Of a stretch of DNA of 64,000 bases, positions 8,776 to 17,737 are shown piece after piece. Made by a program: the position numbers and the translations under genes. Every line of letters starts with the position of its first letter. Position 1 is the stretch's first letter. Source of the stretch: Neptunomonas qingdaonensis (GTDB lineage: Bacteria; Pseudomonadota; Gammaproteobacteria; Pseudomonadales; Balneatricaceae); the NCBI RefSeq assembly GCF_900113275.1, contig NZ_FOOU01000007.1, forward strand, positions 62,001-126,000. Direction: 5' to 3'. The notes beneath the pieces were generated by a model, which ran no database searches, was not told where the DNA came from, and was given only the letters and a program-made list of their open reading frames with translations.

Positions 8776-10311
8776 ATGTATGAATTAACCTTAACACCGG
8801 GTCAGTTAGCGCTAGCCGCCTTGCGGCGTATTCATCAGAAACCCGTCAAGCTGCGGCTTGATCCGGGTTGTCACGACGCTATTGCCAAGAGTGTTGCCAG
8901 CGTACAGCAAGTATTGGCAGAAGACCGTGTGGTTTATGGTATCAATACCGGCTTTGGCATGCTGGCCAATACACGTATTTCAAGCGATGACTTGGAGCTG
9001 CTACAGCGCAGTATTGTCTTATCTCATGCGGCCGGCGTGGGCCAGTTTATGCAGCCATCTACCGTTCGCTTGATGATGGTGTTAAAGATTAACTCGTTAG
9101 CACGAGGTTACTCGGGTATTCGTTTACAGGTGATTGAGGCGCTGATCACCTTGCTCAATGCCGAAGTGTACCCCTGCATTCCGGAAAAAGGCTCAGTAGG
9201 CGCATCGGGTGACCTGGCGCCTTTGGCTCATATGAGTACCGTCTTGCTGGGCGAAGGCGAAGCACTGTATAACGGCGAACGTATCAGTGGCGCCGCCGCA
9301 TTGAAAGTGGCTGGGCTGGAGCCTATCGCGTTAGGCCCGAAAGAAGGTTTGGCCTTGTTAAATGGGACACAAGCGTCGGCGGCCTTCGCGTTACAAGGGC
9401 TGTTTGCAGCGGAAGATCTGTATGCTGCCGCCACCGTCACCGGCGCGTTGTCAGTCGAAGCCGCCTTAGGTAGCCGTCGGCCGTTTGATGATCGGGTGCA
9501 TCAGGTGCGCGGCCATCAAACACAAATCGATGCGGCCGCCGCGTATCGTTATTTGCTGGAAGAAGAATCGGAGATTGGTAACTCGCATCAAAAATGTGAA
9601 AAGGTGCAAGACCCATACTCATTGCGATGTCAGCCACAAGTGATGGGCGCTTGTTTACAGCAGATCCGCCAGGCCGCGCAGGTATTGCTGGTGGAGTCGA
9701 ATGCCGTATCGGATAATCCGCTGGTGTTTGCAGATGACAACGACATTATCTCGGGGGGGAATTTTCATGCTGAGCCTATTGCGATGCTGGCAGATAACCT
9801 GGCATTAGCGATTGCCGAGATAGGCGCATTATCAGAGCGCAGAATGGCCTTGCTGATTGATGCTAACCTCTCCAAACTGCCGCCTTTTTTGGTCGACAAC
9901 GGCGGCGTCAACTCAGGATTTATGATTGCGCAAGTCACCGGCGCTGCACTGGCGTCTGAGAATAAATCACTGGCACATCCTGCTTCCGTGGATAGCTTGC
10001 CGACCTCTGCTAATCAGGAAGATCATGTCTCGATGGCAACCTTTGCAGCGCGGCGTTTACGCGATATGTCTGAAAATACCGCAGGGATTTTGGCGGTTGA
10101 GCTGCTGGCGGCGTGTCAGGGAATCGACTTCAGGGCGCCGCTAAAAACAAGCGCAGGGTTACAGCAGGCACATAGCCAGTTAAGAGCAGAAGTGGCGTTT
10201 TATGCTAAAGATCGCTACTTTTCGCCGGATATAGCGCGGGCACAGGCGCTGATTCAGCGGGGCGACTATAACGCCTTACTCCCGGCAGGCCTGCTGCCTA
10301 GCCTTGGCTGA
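8776..10311 (+). CDS. hutH: Histidine ammonia-lyase HutH
   Basis: This enzyme deaminates L-histidine to urocanate, the first pathway step. It carries the autocatalytic MIO cofactor triad Ala-Ser-Gly at about residues 143-145 in [14 protein letters not shown]. Other family motifs are YGINTGFG (about 54-61), [22 protein letters not shown] and [17 protein letters not shown]. At 511 aa it is the normal length. It is the last gene of hutIGUH, reached across a 57-bp repeat-filled spacer, and ends 27 bp before a convergent gene. No histidine permease gene is linked within the window. Confidence 0.96.
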   Translation: MYELTLTPGQLALAALRRIHQKPVKLRLDPGCHDAIAKSVASVQQVLAEDRVVYGINTGFGMLANTRISSDDLELLQRSIVLSHAAGVGQFMQPSTVRLMMVLKINSLARGYSGIRLQVIEALITLLNAEVYPCIPEKGSVGASGDLAPLAHMSTVLLGEGEALYNGERISGAAALKVAGLEPIALGPKEGLALLNGTQASAAFALQGLFAAEDLYAAATVTGALSVEAALGSRRPFDDRVHQVRGHQTQIDAAAAYRYLLEEESEIGNSHQKCEKVQDPYSLRCQPQVMGACLQQIRQAAQVLLVESNAVSDNPLVFADDNDIISGGNFHAEPIAMLADNLALAIAEIGALSERRMALLIDANLSKLPPFLVDNGGVNSGFMIAQVTGAALASENKSLAHPASVDSLPTSANQEDHVSMATFAARRLRDMSENTAGILAVELLAACQGIDFRAPLKTSAGLQQAHSQLRAEVAFYAKDRYFSPDIARAQALIQRGDYNALLPAGLLPSLG

Positions 10312-10338
10312 TAAGGTCGCCCACATTAATTTATTAAT

Positions 10339-11514
10339 TTATTTGGACAGATGCTTGATGCCTGCCTCAAGTCCCGCAAGGGTCAACGGGTACATGTGGC
10401 CGTCAAGTAGCTGCTTGATGAACCCCGTCGTGTGGGTGTAGACCCAGTGGCGCTCTTGCGTGGGGTTTAACCAGATCGCTTTCTCCCAGGTATTCAGAAT
10501 CCGCTCTAGCCATACTTGGCCGGCTTCTTCGTTCATATGTTCCACACTGCCGTAGCGCTGTATCAGCTCATAAGGCGACATGGCCGCATCACCGATAAAG
10601 ATCACCCGGTAGTCTTTGCCGTAAGTGTGGATAACATCCATGGTGGACAGTGTGTCATGGTAGCGGCGGTTGTTATCTTTCCAGACTTTTTCATAAACGC
10701 AGTTATGAAAGTAGAAATACTCCAGATGCTTAAACTCAGAACGTGCCGCCGAAAACAGCTGCTCACACAGATGAATATACGGGTCCATCGAACCGCCGAT
10801 ATCAAGAAAAATCAGCACTTTAGCGGCGTTGTGGCGCTCTGGCACCATCTTGATATCCAGCAGCCCGGCATTAGCCGCGGTGGAGCGAATCGTATCGTTC
10901 AGGTCCAGTTCTTCGGCGGAGCCGGTGCGGGCAAATTTTCGCAGCTTACGCAACGCCACTTTCATATTGCGCGTGCCTAGTTCGACCTGATCATCGAGGT
11001 TTTTAAACTCGCGTTTTTCCCATACTTTAACCGCACGCTTATGTTTACTCTCGCCGCCGATCCGAATCCCTTCCGGGTTATAACCGCTATGCCCAAAAGG
11101 AGAGGTGCCGCCGGTGCCGATCCATTTATTACCGCCTGCATGGCGATCATGCTGATCATTAAGACGTTCGTTCAGCGTTTCAAGCAGCTTATCCAGCCCG
11201 CCCAACGCTTCAATCTTGGCTTTTTCCTCTTCTGAGAGGTTCTTCAAAAACTCTGAGCGTAACCAGTCTTCCGGAATAACGTTATCAGGAAACAGATTGA
11301 GTGCGTCAAGGCCTTTGAAGTAATGGCCAAAAGCACGATCAAATCGATCAAAATGCTTTTCATCTTTGATCAGACAAATACGGCTGAGCAGATAAAAATC
11401 ATCGACGCTGGCAAACGCGACGCCCTTTTTCAGCGCATCGAGCAACACCAGCAGTTCGTTTAAAGAAACGGGAATATCAGCCCGTTTCAGCGTGTTGAAA
11501 AAGTCGATCAGCAT
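10339..11514 (-). CDS. CoxE-like VWA domain protein
   Basis: The 391-aa protein has an N-terminal segment typical of CoxE-like proteins and a C-terminal von Willebrand factor A domain. The metal site is written FLDIGGSMD (Asp238 to Ser242), a Gly for the usual middle Ser, a form I recall as common in this subfamily. Such proteins work with a MoxR AAA+ ATPase as a metal-insertion or maturation chaperone pair, and the ATPase is encoded immediately upstream with a 1-nt stop/start overlap (TAATG). No carbon monoxide dehydrogenase or other client is nearby, so the target is unknown. It is convergent with hutH. Confidence 0.85.
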   Translation of the reverse strand: MLIDFFNTLKRADIPVSLNELLVLLDALKKGVAFASVDDFYLLSRICLIKDEKHFDRFDRAFGHYFKGLDALNLFPDNVIPEDWLRSEFLKNLSEEEKAKIEALGGLDKLLETLNERLNDQHDRHAGGNKWIGTGGTSPFGHSGYNPEGIRIGGESKHKRAVKVWEKREFKNLDDQVELGTRNMKVALRKLRKFARTGSAEELDLNDTIRSTAANAGLLDIKMVPERHNAAKVLIFLDIGGSMDPYIHLCEQLFSAARSEFKHLEYFYFHNCVYEKVWKDNNRRYHDTLSTMDVIHTYGKDYRVIFIGDAAMSPYELIQRYGSVEHMNEEAGQVWLERILNTWEKAIWLNPTQERHWVYTHTTGFIKQLLDGHMYPLTLAGLEAGIKHLSK

Positions 11515-12359
11515 TAGCGGTTTTCTCGTCTTGCCATAAATGCCAGACGCTGCAACATATGCACATCCTGCTCATTTTTCAACAAAGCGCCATACAGCGG
11601 CGGCATCGCCTGAGCAATATCTTTGTTTTGTAGCAGGTCTACAGGAATGTCGTCAGCAATCAGCAGTTTCAGCCAATCGATGAGTTCAGACGTAGATGGC
11701 TTTTTCTTCAGGTTATTCATCTCACGGATTTTGAAGAAAACTTCTAAGGCCTCGTTAACTAATGCCTGCTGAATACCCGGATAATGCACATCAACAATCT
11801 GCTGCATCGTCGCCCGGTCCGGGAAGGTGATGTAATGGAAGAAGCAGCGACGCAGGAAAGCATCCGGCAGCTCTTTTTCATTGTTCGATGTGATGATAAT
11901 AATCGGACGGTGTTTCGCGACGACACGCTCACCTGTTTCGTAAACAAAAAACTCCATCTTATCCAGCTCGACCAACAGATCGTTGGGGAACTCGATATCG
12001 GCTTTATCAATCTCATCGATCAACAACACGACCTGCTCATCGGCATCAAACGCCTGCCATAACAGGCCTTTCTTGATGTAGTTGCCGATATCATAGACTT
12101 TCTCATCGCCCAGCTGCGAATCACGTAAACGCGATACAGCGTCGTATTCGTATAAGCCTTGTTGCGCTTTGGTGGTCGACTTAATATGCCAGCGGTATAG
12201 CTTCTTGCCTAAAGACAGCGCGACCTCTTCGGCCAGCATAGTTTTGCCGGTACCGGGCTCGCCCTTAATCAACAGCGGGCGCTGCATGGTGATTGATGCC
12301 CTAACCGCCATCTGCAATTCATCGGTAGCGACATAGCGCTCGGAGCCGTTAAAAGCCAT
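11514..12359 (-). CDS. MoxR-family AAA+ ATPase
   Basis: The 281-aa ATPase has Walker A GEPGTGKT (33-40), Walker B VVLLIDEID (about 108-116), a sensor-1 ITSNNEKELPDAFLRRC stretch with the arginine finger, and the short C-terminal lid of MoxR proteins. It is probably a chaperone acting with the VWA partner translated next (1-nt overlap). The start ATG begins MAFNGSERYV. The 222 bp upstream separate it from a divergent secreted-protein gene and show no obvious operator. The pair is likely a housekeeping or maturation module rather than part of hut, despite adjacency. Confidence 0.88.
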   Translation of the reverse strand: MAFNGSERYVATDELQMAVRASITMQRPLLIKGEPGTGKTMLAEEVALSLGKKLYRWHIKSTTKAQQGLYEYDAVSRLRDSQLGDEKVYDIGNYIKKGLLWQAFDADEQVVLLIDEIDKADIEFPNDLLVELDKMEFFVYETGERVVAKHRPIIIITSNNEKELPDAFLRRCFFHYITFPDRATMQQIVDVHYPGIQQALVNEALEVFFKIREMNNLKKKPSTSELIDWLKLLIADDIPVDLLQNKDIAQAMPPLYGALLKNEQDVHMLQRLAFMARRENR

Positions 12360-12581
12360 AGTAAAATCCCATCATCAAATTTGTTTGCTGCCAGGAGTCC
12401 AACAGGCTCCTAGGTGAATGCCCTAATGTTATCAAATTTAATCTAGATTTACTCTGAGTAAAAGCCCAAGCTGGCAGAGCAGTGTTTGTATTCGCCGAGG
12501 AATAGTATTTGTATTAAGGGGCGTAAGAGAACAGGTAGCAGGGGCGTAAGCGCTTTCACATATCGTCAAGGAGTATAAGAG

Positions 12582-13031
12582 ATGATCACGCGTATAAAAT
12601 CGATAGCTGGCATGAGCGGGAGAGCGGTAAGTGCGGGCATTATCCTTATCTCTCTGGCAGCAACGGCGTCGGCTGAAATAACAGCAGGTGGTGCATCAAC
12701 CCGGGTCTTCCCGATACAGTCTTTTTCTGCGGGTTCGTCCGCTGATGTATGGGTGATTCGTACCGATAGCAGCATAGAATATTGCCGCAGCGAAGCCAAG
12801 GGCAGTACAAAGGGCGCTACAAAAGGCAGTGAAAATAAAGGCGCGGCTATTCAGTGTTACGGGCAAGATCAGCCGAATAGACTGCGTTTTGCCAGTGTCG
12901 AAGCGATTATCAATAGTGATCCTGCTATCGCCTCAGCATACGCCATGACAAGCAGCGGGCAGCTGGTGTATTGCCGTGTGCGCGGCGATAGTAAACAAAG
13001 CAAAAAACCACAGGTGCGCTGCCATTTATAA
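12582..13031 (+). CDS. Small secreted protein of unknown function
   Basis: The 149-aa product opens with a signal peptide (hydrophobic core about residues 14-28, cleavage near TASAEIT). The mature part is about 118 aa with four cysteines arranged as two pairs (IEYCR...IQCYG and VYCR...VRCHL), suggesting two disulfides or a duplicated half-domain, since each half reads S-X-(I/L)-X-Y-C-R. A Lys/Gly/Ser-rich insertion lies between the first pair and is made of 12-bp duplications. CAAGGAG lies about 10 bp before the ATG. I do not recognise the family. It is a single-gene unit divergent from moxR. Confidence 0.7.
   Translation: MITRIKSIAGMSGRAVSAGIILISLAATASAEITAGGASTRVFPIQSFSAGSSADVWVIRTDSSIEYCRSEAKGSTKGATKGSENKGAAIQCYGQDQPNRLRFASVEAIINSDPAIASAYAMTSSGQLVYCRVRGDSKQSKKPQVRCHL
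12798..12833 (+). repeat. 12-bp tandem repeat, three copies, in frame
   Basis: The units AAGGGCAGTACA, AAGGGCGCTACA and AAAGGCAGTGAA encode a Lys-Gly-Ser/Ala-Thr/Glu repeat between the first cysteine pair of the 12582 secreted protein. Confidence 0.8.
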
Positions 13032-13087
13032 GCAGCGCCGCTTAATCGCTGCGATTACGAGCAGCAAGATTACTGATTATAAAAAGG

Positions 13088-13741
13088 CTAAACAGGCTCG
13101 CCCACTTCTTCTTCAGTAATCGTTTCGGACTCAAGTTTTGCCGCAGCAACCCATGCCTGAATAGCCGGATGCGCCAACACCGTCTCCACATAAGTACGGC
13201 TCTGCTTTGATACTTCTACATTGTAGGTATGAAAACGTAGCGTTACCGGTGCAAACATCATATCCGCAATACTGATATCGCCGAATAACCAAGGGCCGTT
13301 TCCACTGTTCTTTTGCAAAAGCTCTGTCCAGATCGCATCAATTCTGGCGATATCTTTAAGTGCTGCGTCTGTCGGAGTAACCGCACGTGTGGCGCGGCAG
13401 TTCATCGGTAACTCATGACGTAAACCAAAGAAACCCGAATGCATCTCGCAACTAATCGCTCTGGCCAACGCCCGATCAGCCACATCGGCAGGCCAGCCTT
13501 TATGCGAAAGATAGGTTTCGTTGATATATTCACAAATCGCCAGCGAATCCCACACAGTGATGTCGGTATCAATCAGCACCGGCACTTTTCCGGCAGGGGA
13601 GTAGTTCGCTAATGACGAATAAAAATCCGGTTCAAACAGCGCCAGCCGCGTTTCAGTAAAAGGCAGATCAAATGCCTTCAACATAAACCATGCCCGCAGC
13701 GACCAGGACGAATAGTTTTTATTACCGATGATCAGTTCCAT
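13088..13741 (-). CDS. Glutathione S-transferase family protein
   Basis: The 217-aa protein has a thioredoxin-like N-terminal domain (NYSSWSLRAW near residues 9-18, with Ser as the likely glutathione-activating residue; GKVPVLID and DSLAICEYI for glutathione binding) and an all-helical C-terminal domain ending about residue 200. It is most likely cytoplasmic, conjugating or reducing glutathione adducts; the substrate cannot be told. It is divergent from the LysR gene at 13955, with a 213-bp spacer holding 13-bp iterons. That arrangement is typical of a LysR regulator controlling its neighbour. Confidence 0.85.
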   Translation of the reverse strand: MELIIGNKNYSSWSLRAWFMLKAFDLPFTETRLALFEPDFYSSLANYSPAGKVPVLIDTDITVWDSLAICEYINETYLSHKGWPADVADRALARAISCEMHSGFFGLRHELPMNCRATRAVTPTDAALKDIARIDAIWTELLQKNSGNGPWLFGDISIADMMFAPVTLRFHTYNVEVSKQSRTYVETVLAHPAIQAWVAAAKLESETITEEEVGEPV

Positions 13742-13804
13742 GTGATTCTCCTACCCTGATTTTGTGAAGTGAAGTGATGCTTTGTGAAGTTCTGTGTCTA
13801 CATA

Positions 13805-13843
13805 GCTTCACTTTTTGGCTTTACTTTTTAGCTTCACTTTTTG
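13805..13843. repeat. 13-bp direct repeats in the GST/LysR divergent promoter region
   Basis: Three contiguous units GCTTCACTTTTTG, GCTTTACTTTTTA and GCTTCACTTTTTG occur here. Reverse-complement-like GTGAAGTGAAGTG lies about 40 bp to the left, so the spacer also has inverted symmetry around CTTCAC/GTGAAG. This could be a regulator-binding array or just slippage. Confidence 0.75.
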
Positions 13844-13954
13844 TATTCACGTATTAAGTCGAGATCATTGTGCAATCTTGCTTTGTGTCTGACTATCGAA
13901 TAGTTTTTATAGCACCTATTTGAATAACTAATAGATAGCGCAGGAGCTAACCGC

Positions 13955-14809
13955 ATGGATATAGAAGCATTACGAAGCTTTATCGCTTTTGTTGATACCG
14001 GTAGCTTTACCCGCGCAGCAAAACAAGTGTGCCGCACCCAAGGTGCCGTCAGTATGCAGATGAAAAAGCTGGAAGAGGAAGCAGGGCAGGTATTGTTCAG
14101 AAAAAATGGCCGTTACCTCACCTTAACCGATCAGGGGCAATCACTTGTCAGCTATGCGCGGCGCATCGTTGGCATGCATGACGAAGTACTTGGCTCACTC
14201 GCCAGCCATGCTGTGCATCCACCCATACGCATCGGTTGCCCGGACGATTATGCCGAATCCGTACTGCCACAACTCACCGAGCTATTAATACAACAGCTAC
14301 CCCAGCAATGTCTGCGAATCCACTGCGACTGCAGCACCCAGTTAAGGTTAATGCTGGATAACGGCGAGATCGACATCGCCATCCTCACCCGCGCACCCGA
14401 AAAAGAGGAAGGCTACCTGCTCAAACACGATAGCGGCGTATGGGTACATGGCGGCTATCCAGCGTTACTCGAAAAACAAATCCTGCCACTGGTCATGTAC
14501 GAAGCCGACTGCAAGTTCCACAGCAGCGCGATTGATGGATTAGAAAAACAGGGAAAAAACTACCATCTGGTCTGCACCACCTCCAGCGCCACCGCCATCA
14601 AAAGCCTGATAAAACGCGGTGTAGGCATCAGCGCCATGGCCCGTTCCAGCGTATCACCGGGGCTGCTGGTAGTTGATCAGGCCGCTAAACTACCAGAACT
14701 GCCAGCCGTCGATATCGTGCTGGCTGTAGCGCCAATACCTCACCCGATGATGGGCGCTGCGATGGCAGCCAAGTTGTGTGCAGAATTTAGGGAAAACAGT
14801 GATAACTGA
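13955..14809 (+). CDS. LysR-family transcriptional regulator
   Basis: The 284-aa protein has an N-terminal LysR helix-turn-helix (ALRSFIAFVDTGSFTRAAK, residues 4-22, then GAVSMQMKKLE) and a periplasmic-binding-protein-like effector domain (about 87-280). The effector is unknown; the divergent GST gene is the obvious candidate target. A GGAG-like site (CAGGAG) lies 8-9 bp upstream of the ATG. Its C-terminal codons (AAKLCAEFRENSDN) matter because a second, non-functional copy of the same 3' end, reading AAKWCAEFRGNSDN, is found 3.8 kb downstream. The intervening DNA therefore looks inserted or rearranged. Confidence 0.88.
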   Translation: MDIEALRSFIAFVDTGSFTRAAKQVCRTQGAVSMQMKKLEEEAGQVLFRKNGRYLTLTDQGQSLVSYARRIVGMHDEVLGSLASHAVHPPIRIGCPDDYAESVLPQLTELLIQQLPQQCLRIHCDCSTQLRLMLDNGEIDIAILTRAPEKEEGYLLKHDSGVWVHGGYPALLEKQILPLVMYEADCKFHSSAIDGLEKQGKNYHLVCTTSSATAIKSLIKRGVGISAMARSSVSPGLLVVDQAAKLPELPAVDIVLAVAPIPHPMMGAAMAAKLCAEFRENSDN

Positions 14810-15028
14810 TTGATCTTTGAAACAAGAGGTTTATTATCGCATTAACGGAATGAATAACAGCAAGCGCATGGAAGCTTCTTTTGTCAGCCGACAACCCGCC
14901 CGTGCCTCCTTCAAGTTATTGATTTTTAATATTTTTACTGCGAGCCTTATTGCTTGTCTCCTTGGTAAGGGGCGACGAGTTATCAGGTTAGGTGCTTTAT
15001 CATTAGCTGTTAGAGCCAAGGAGGTTTT

Positions 15029-15487
15029 GTGCCAAAATCAATAGAGTTTTTCAGTGCCCTCGCATACATTGAGCATGGCCCTGAGAAAAACACAGTTCTA
15101 GAAACTTTATCTAAGGAAGTTGATGATTTTCACTTATTTACTCAAGTATTTGAGCCCGGCGTAGTATATGCATCTATCAATTGGAAAGGCGTGCTTGGTC
15201 ATACTGCCTCAGTTGCAGCAATAGGATCGCTTGTATGGAGTATATACATTGATAAAGTTGAGCCTTTAGTAGGTACAGATCAATCACCAAAACCTGCATT
15301 ATTAATAATGATGAAAGATGCTGAAGGAAATTGGGAAAATATCAGCCTAGGCGGCGACTATACAGATAAAGAAATATTTATTGGCGAGCTTACTGAGAAA
15401 GTTGAAAGGCTAAGAAAATCAGAAAAAATTGATGAAACAATACTAGAGACTTATGAAACATCCAAGAATTGGATAAAAGTTAAGTAA
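15029..15487 (+). CDS. Orphan protein in accessory island
   Basis: I do not recognise this 152-aa protein. It starts with GTG directly after a near-perfect AAGGAGG, which decides the start. There is one moderately hydrophobic segment (about residues 56-72, GHTASVAAIGSLVWSIYI) and a charged, helical C-terminus. Codons are clearly more AT-rich than in the hut genes, as in the next two genes. It precedes the PRTase-SLOG pair in the same orientation, but 133 bp with a stem-loop separate them, so co-transcription is possible rather than certain. Its role may be tied to that pair; this is inference from position only. Confidence 0.6.
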   Translation: MPKSIEFFSALAYIEHGPEKNTVLETLSKEVDDFHLFTQVFEPGVVYASINWKGVLGHTASVAAIGSLVWSIYIDKVEPLVGTDQSPKPALLIMMKDAEGNWENISLGGDYTDKEIFIGELTEKVERLRKSEKIDETILETYETSKNWIKVK

Positions 15488-15527
15488 GCTCTAAAAAGTT
15501 TATTAACTAACGCCACTTCGTGTCTGA

Positions 15528-15559
15528 GCAGCCTAAAGAGTGGCTTCGCCACAAGCTGC
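15528..15559. other. Two-tier stem-loop between island genes
   Basis: The inner hairpin GTGGC-TTC-GCCAC sits inside outer arms GCAGC/GCTGC. There is no U tract. It could be an attenuator, an RNA processing site or an old recombination site; I could not match it to an integron attC consensus. Confidence 0.4.
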
Positions 15560-15620
15560 CCGCTATAAAAGAATTAGGCCTCTTCAATAATCAGTATTGG
15601 CATATATTTAGGGATGATTT

Positions 15621-16217
15621 ATGAACGTAAATGTTAAAGAAATTAATGGCGTATGGGATAAAGGTTTTTCACTAGATAAACATAAGATTAGCAGTACTTA
15701 TGCGGGAGAAAACGAATATGGACACCCAACATTTAATACGTTACGTACTGATATTGGTGAGGCTTTGTATCAATTGAAATATAAAGCCGATTTTTCTCAA
15801 TGTGATGTGATTGCAGCTAATCTCAATAATCTTATAGTTCCACTTTTACCTTTTGTTTCATTCATATTCGCAATGCCTCCTTCAAAAGTCAGGCCTAAGC
15901 AGCCTGTCATTGAAATTGGACATGCTTTATCTAAACTTACAGATAAACCATGCATTAACGACATCCTTATAAAGTCTAAAACAACTCCTCAAATGAAAGA
16001 TATAGAGAATAGAGAAGATAGGGTAAATACTTTGCTAGATGCTTTTGTGGTTAATACTAATGTTGTGAAAAATAGGCTACCGAAAGAAAAATATAATATA
16101 TTCATTATTGATGATCTTTTTGATACAGGTACATCTTTAGAGGCCGTAACTAAAAAACTAAGAGAATGTGGTAAAATCGATCAAGTATTGGTTGCTACTG
16201 TTACTAGGACTATTTAA
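15621..16217 (+). CDS. Phosphoribosyltransferase-like protein of an island cassette
   Basis: The 198-aa protein carries a type I phosphoribosyltransferase PRPP-binding loop near its C-terminus, FIIDDLFDTGTSLEAV (about residues 161-176), preceded by a beta-strand-like hydrophobic segment. The N-terminal two thirds has no motif I recognise and includes a proline-rich hydrophobic stretch (about 70-90). The family normally transfers or removes ribose-5-phosphate on a base, but no base-specificity hood can be read here. The stop TAA shares its last A with the ATG of the following SLOG-like gene, so the two are translated together. The AT-rich composition and repeat-rich surroundings suggest horizontal acquisition. 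Confidence 0.72.
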   Translation: MNVNVKEINGVWDKGFSLDKHKISSTYAGENEYGHPTFNTLRTDIGEALYQLKYKADFSQCDVIAANLNNLIVPLLPFVSFIFAMPPSKVRPKQPVIEIGHALSKLTDKPCINDILIKSKTTPQMKDIENREDRVNTLLDAFVVNTNVVKNRLPKEKYNIFIIDDLFDTGTSLEAVTKKLRECGKIDQVLVATVTRTI

Positions 16218-16771
16218 TGGGTAAAGTTTTTATATCTGGTTCGATGAGAATCAAAAATTTAGATGATAATGTAAAGTTCCGCTTAACTCATATTATTGAA
16301 TCTGGTTATGAGGTTATCGTTGGCGATGCTGATGGCGTAGATGCATCTATTCAAAATTTCTTCCTTCAACATACCTACTCAAAGGTAACTGTATATTGTA
16401 CGGGCGGTCAACCAAGAAACAACGTTGGTAGGTGGCCAGTAAAAAACATTCAAAGTACCGCAACCAAAGGTACTAGGGCTTATTTTACAGCTAAAGACTT
16501 AGCTATGGCCGAAGATTGTGATTTCGGTTTAATGATCTGGGATACCAAAAGTACAGGGACACTTAGTAATACTATTGAGTTACTTAGCTCCGAGAAAAAA
16601 TCTAGAGTATACGTTAATAAAGAAAAGCTATTCGTTCGGGTTGCTGAAATTAATGATCTAGAGAATCTGGTTACTCATATGAGTGCTTTTGCGTTTAAAA
16701 AAGCTGACGAGAAAATAAAGTTAACGAACAAAATCGAATCTATAAAAAATAAAACCGGTTCACTGTTCTAA
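16217..16771 (+). CDS. SLOG/DprA-like nucleotide-sensing domain protein
   Basis: The 184-aa protein opens with a Rossmann-like strand and glycine turn (FISGSMRI) followed by YEVIVGDADGVDASIQ, the pattern of SLOG/DprA/LOG-type nucleotide-binding domains. Later come CTGGQPRNN and KDLAMAEDCDFGLMIWDTKS, typical of the second half of this fold. SLOG domains are proposed to bind or process nucleotides and are often linked to conflict systems. It overlaps the PRTase by 1 nt (TAATG), an arrangement that makes a shared nucleotide substrate likely. I call the fold with fair confidence; the activity is unknown. A 700-bp repeat-rich non-coding stretch follows. Confidence 0.7.
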   Translation: MGKVFISGSMRIKNLDDNVKFRLTHIIESGYEVIVGDADGVDASIQNFFLQHTYSKVTVYCTGGQPRNNVGRWPVKNIQSTATKGTRAYFTAKDLAMAEDCDFGLMIWDTKSTGTLSNTIELLSSEKKSRVYVNKEKLFVRVAEINDLENLVTHMSAFAFKKADEKIKLTNKIESIKNKTGSLF

Positions 16772-17380
16772 TATCGGCCTGATCTATGTATGAAATCCAC
16801 CACCCTACTAATGTAAAGTAGTTCTTTTTAAAACAGGAGTTTTTCATGAAGGTGGAACGTGACAGTTCACAGTTGTTAATAATATAGCTGCAGAATTCTA
16901 GGGGTAGGTCTTACCTTTTTTAGCTTGATAAATAGGGATTTCGGGGCCAGTTTACTTAAGGTATTAAGTAAATTGGCCCCGGAGTTCCCAGAAAAAGAAG
17001 TTTGGCAAAGGCTTAATGCATAACAAGGCAAATCACAATCGCCCATAAAAAGTGTGGGCTGGACTACCAGGAAAAACGGGGTCAGATCACAGTTTTTGCT
17101 AATATAACGGCAAAATCCTAGGTAAATAAATCGGGTCAGAATTGAATTAAGTAAACTGTCCCCGGAATTCCCGACCGCGAAAAAATGGGTCAAGAAAAAA
17201 TCGAATTCCGGGGGGCAGTTCATTAATTTCTTAAGGTAGGTTGGACTATGTAAATTATCCCCGGAGTTCGGAGTTCCGCCAAAGCATATTTTACGTAAAG
17301 GAAAACCTGGGCCTAAAAGTAGGCTGGGTTTAGTAAACTCTCCCTGTAATAAGTGGTTGGCGATGTTAGGAATCACTGAA
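16772..17380. repeat. Repeat-packed non-coding region (CCCCGGARTTCC and ATCACAGTT motifs)
   Basis: No gene is credible here. The stretch holds at least four copies of a motif resembling GTAAATTGTCCCCGGAATTC: near 16968, 17148 and 17250 on +, and near 17203-17235 in inverted orientation. It also holds two copies resembling TCACAGTTGTTGCTAATATA, near 16868 and 17083. The inverted pair 17145-17165/17203-17230 could fold. Motifs like these are common beside REP-associated tyrosine transposases in marine gammaproteobacteria (my recollection), but no transposase gene is present. The minus-strand open frame across it only reads the repeats. Confidence 0.75.
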
Positions 17381-17480
17381 GTTGACACCAAGGATAAAAG
17401 TGGATACTTTAACCAACATAATTTATTTCTCGTACCATGATGGTGCGTTCGGGCGTCAAGGAGGACGGTATACTGTCATA

Positions 17481-17717
17481 ATGGGGGCAGCCGTGACTCT
17501 TAAAGATCACCTCACATTTTCAATTCTTACTGTCTTTCTCTTCAGCTTATTGAGCCTACTCTTTGCTCTATGCTTGAGCTGGGAAGATAAATCAAACGTA
17601 TCATACTTTTTGTTTGCCTCCTTTATGCTCGCAGTACTTGGCTCTGTATTATGCACAAAAAAGAGCATTTCTATCGCAGAGGTTTCATCATTACTGAATT
17701 CTGTACGTGGAAAATAA
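17481..17717 (+). CDS. Small membrane protein, uncertain
   Basis: This is a short frame with two hydrophobic helices (HLTFSILTVFLFSLLSLLFA, then a second from about residue 45) and a charged tail. I use the ATG at 17481, behind GGAGG at some distance; the same frame is open back to a TTG at 17382. No family is recognised. It lies between two repeat-dense stretches and may be a decaying gene or chance frame. Confidence 0.35.
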   Translation: MGAAVTLKDHLTFSILTVFLFSLLSLLFALCLSWEDKSNVSYFLFASFMLAVLGSVLCTKKSISIAEVSSLLNSVRGK

Positions 17718-17737
17718 CTACTTTTGACTAGCGCAGA

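Noticed and set aside
10516-10980. 154-codon plus-strand ORF
   Set aside because: Shadow of the VWA gene on the opposite strand.
14817-15044. 75-codon ORF between LysR and the island
   Set aside because: TTG start without a ribosome site, overlaps the well-supported GTG start at 15029, and part of it lies in DNA duplicated at 18640-18720 where the frame is not kept.
15488-15620. Possible integron attC site
   Set aside because: There is a stem-loop and a TAACG-like start, but no matching GTTA core pair or integrase, so the integron reading is not supported.
16876-17391. 171-codon minus-strand ORF
   Set aside because: It only translates the interspersed CCCCGGAATTC/ATCACAGTT repeats, has no ribosome binding site or domain, and its residues mirror the repeat periodicity.
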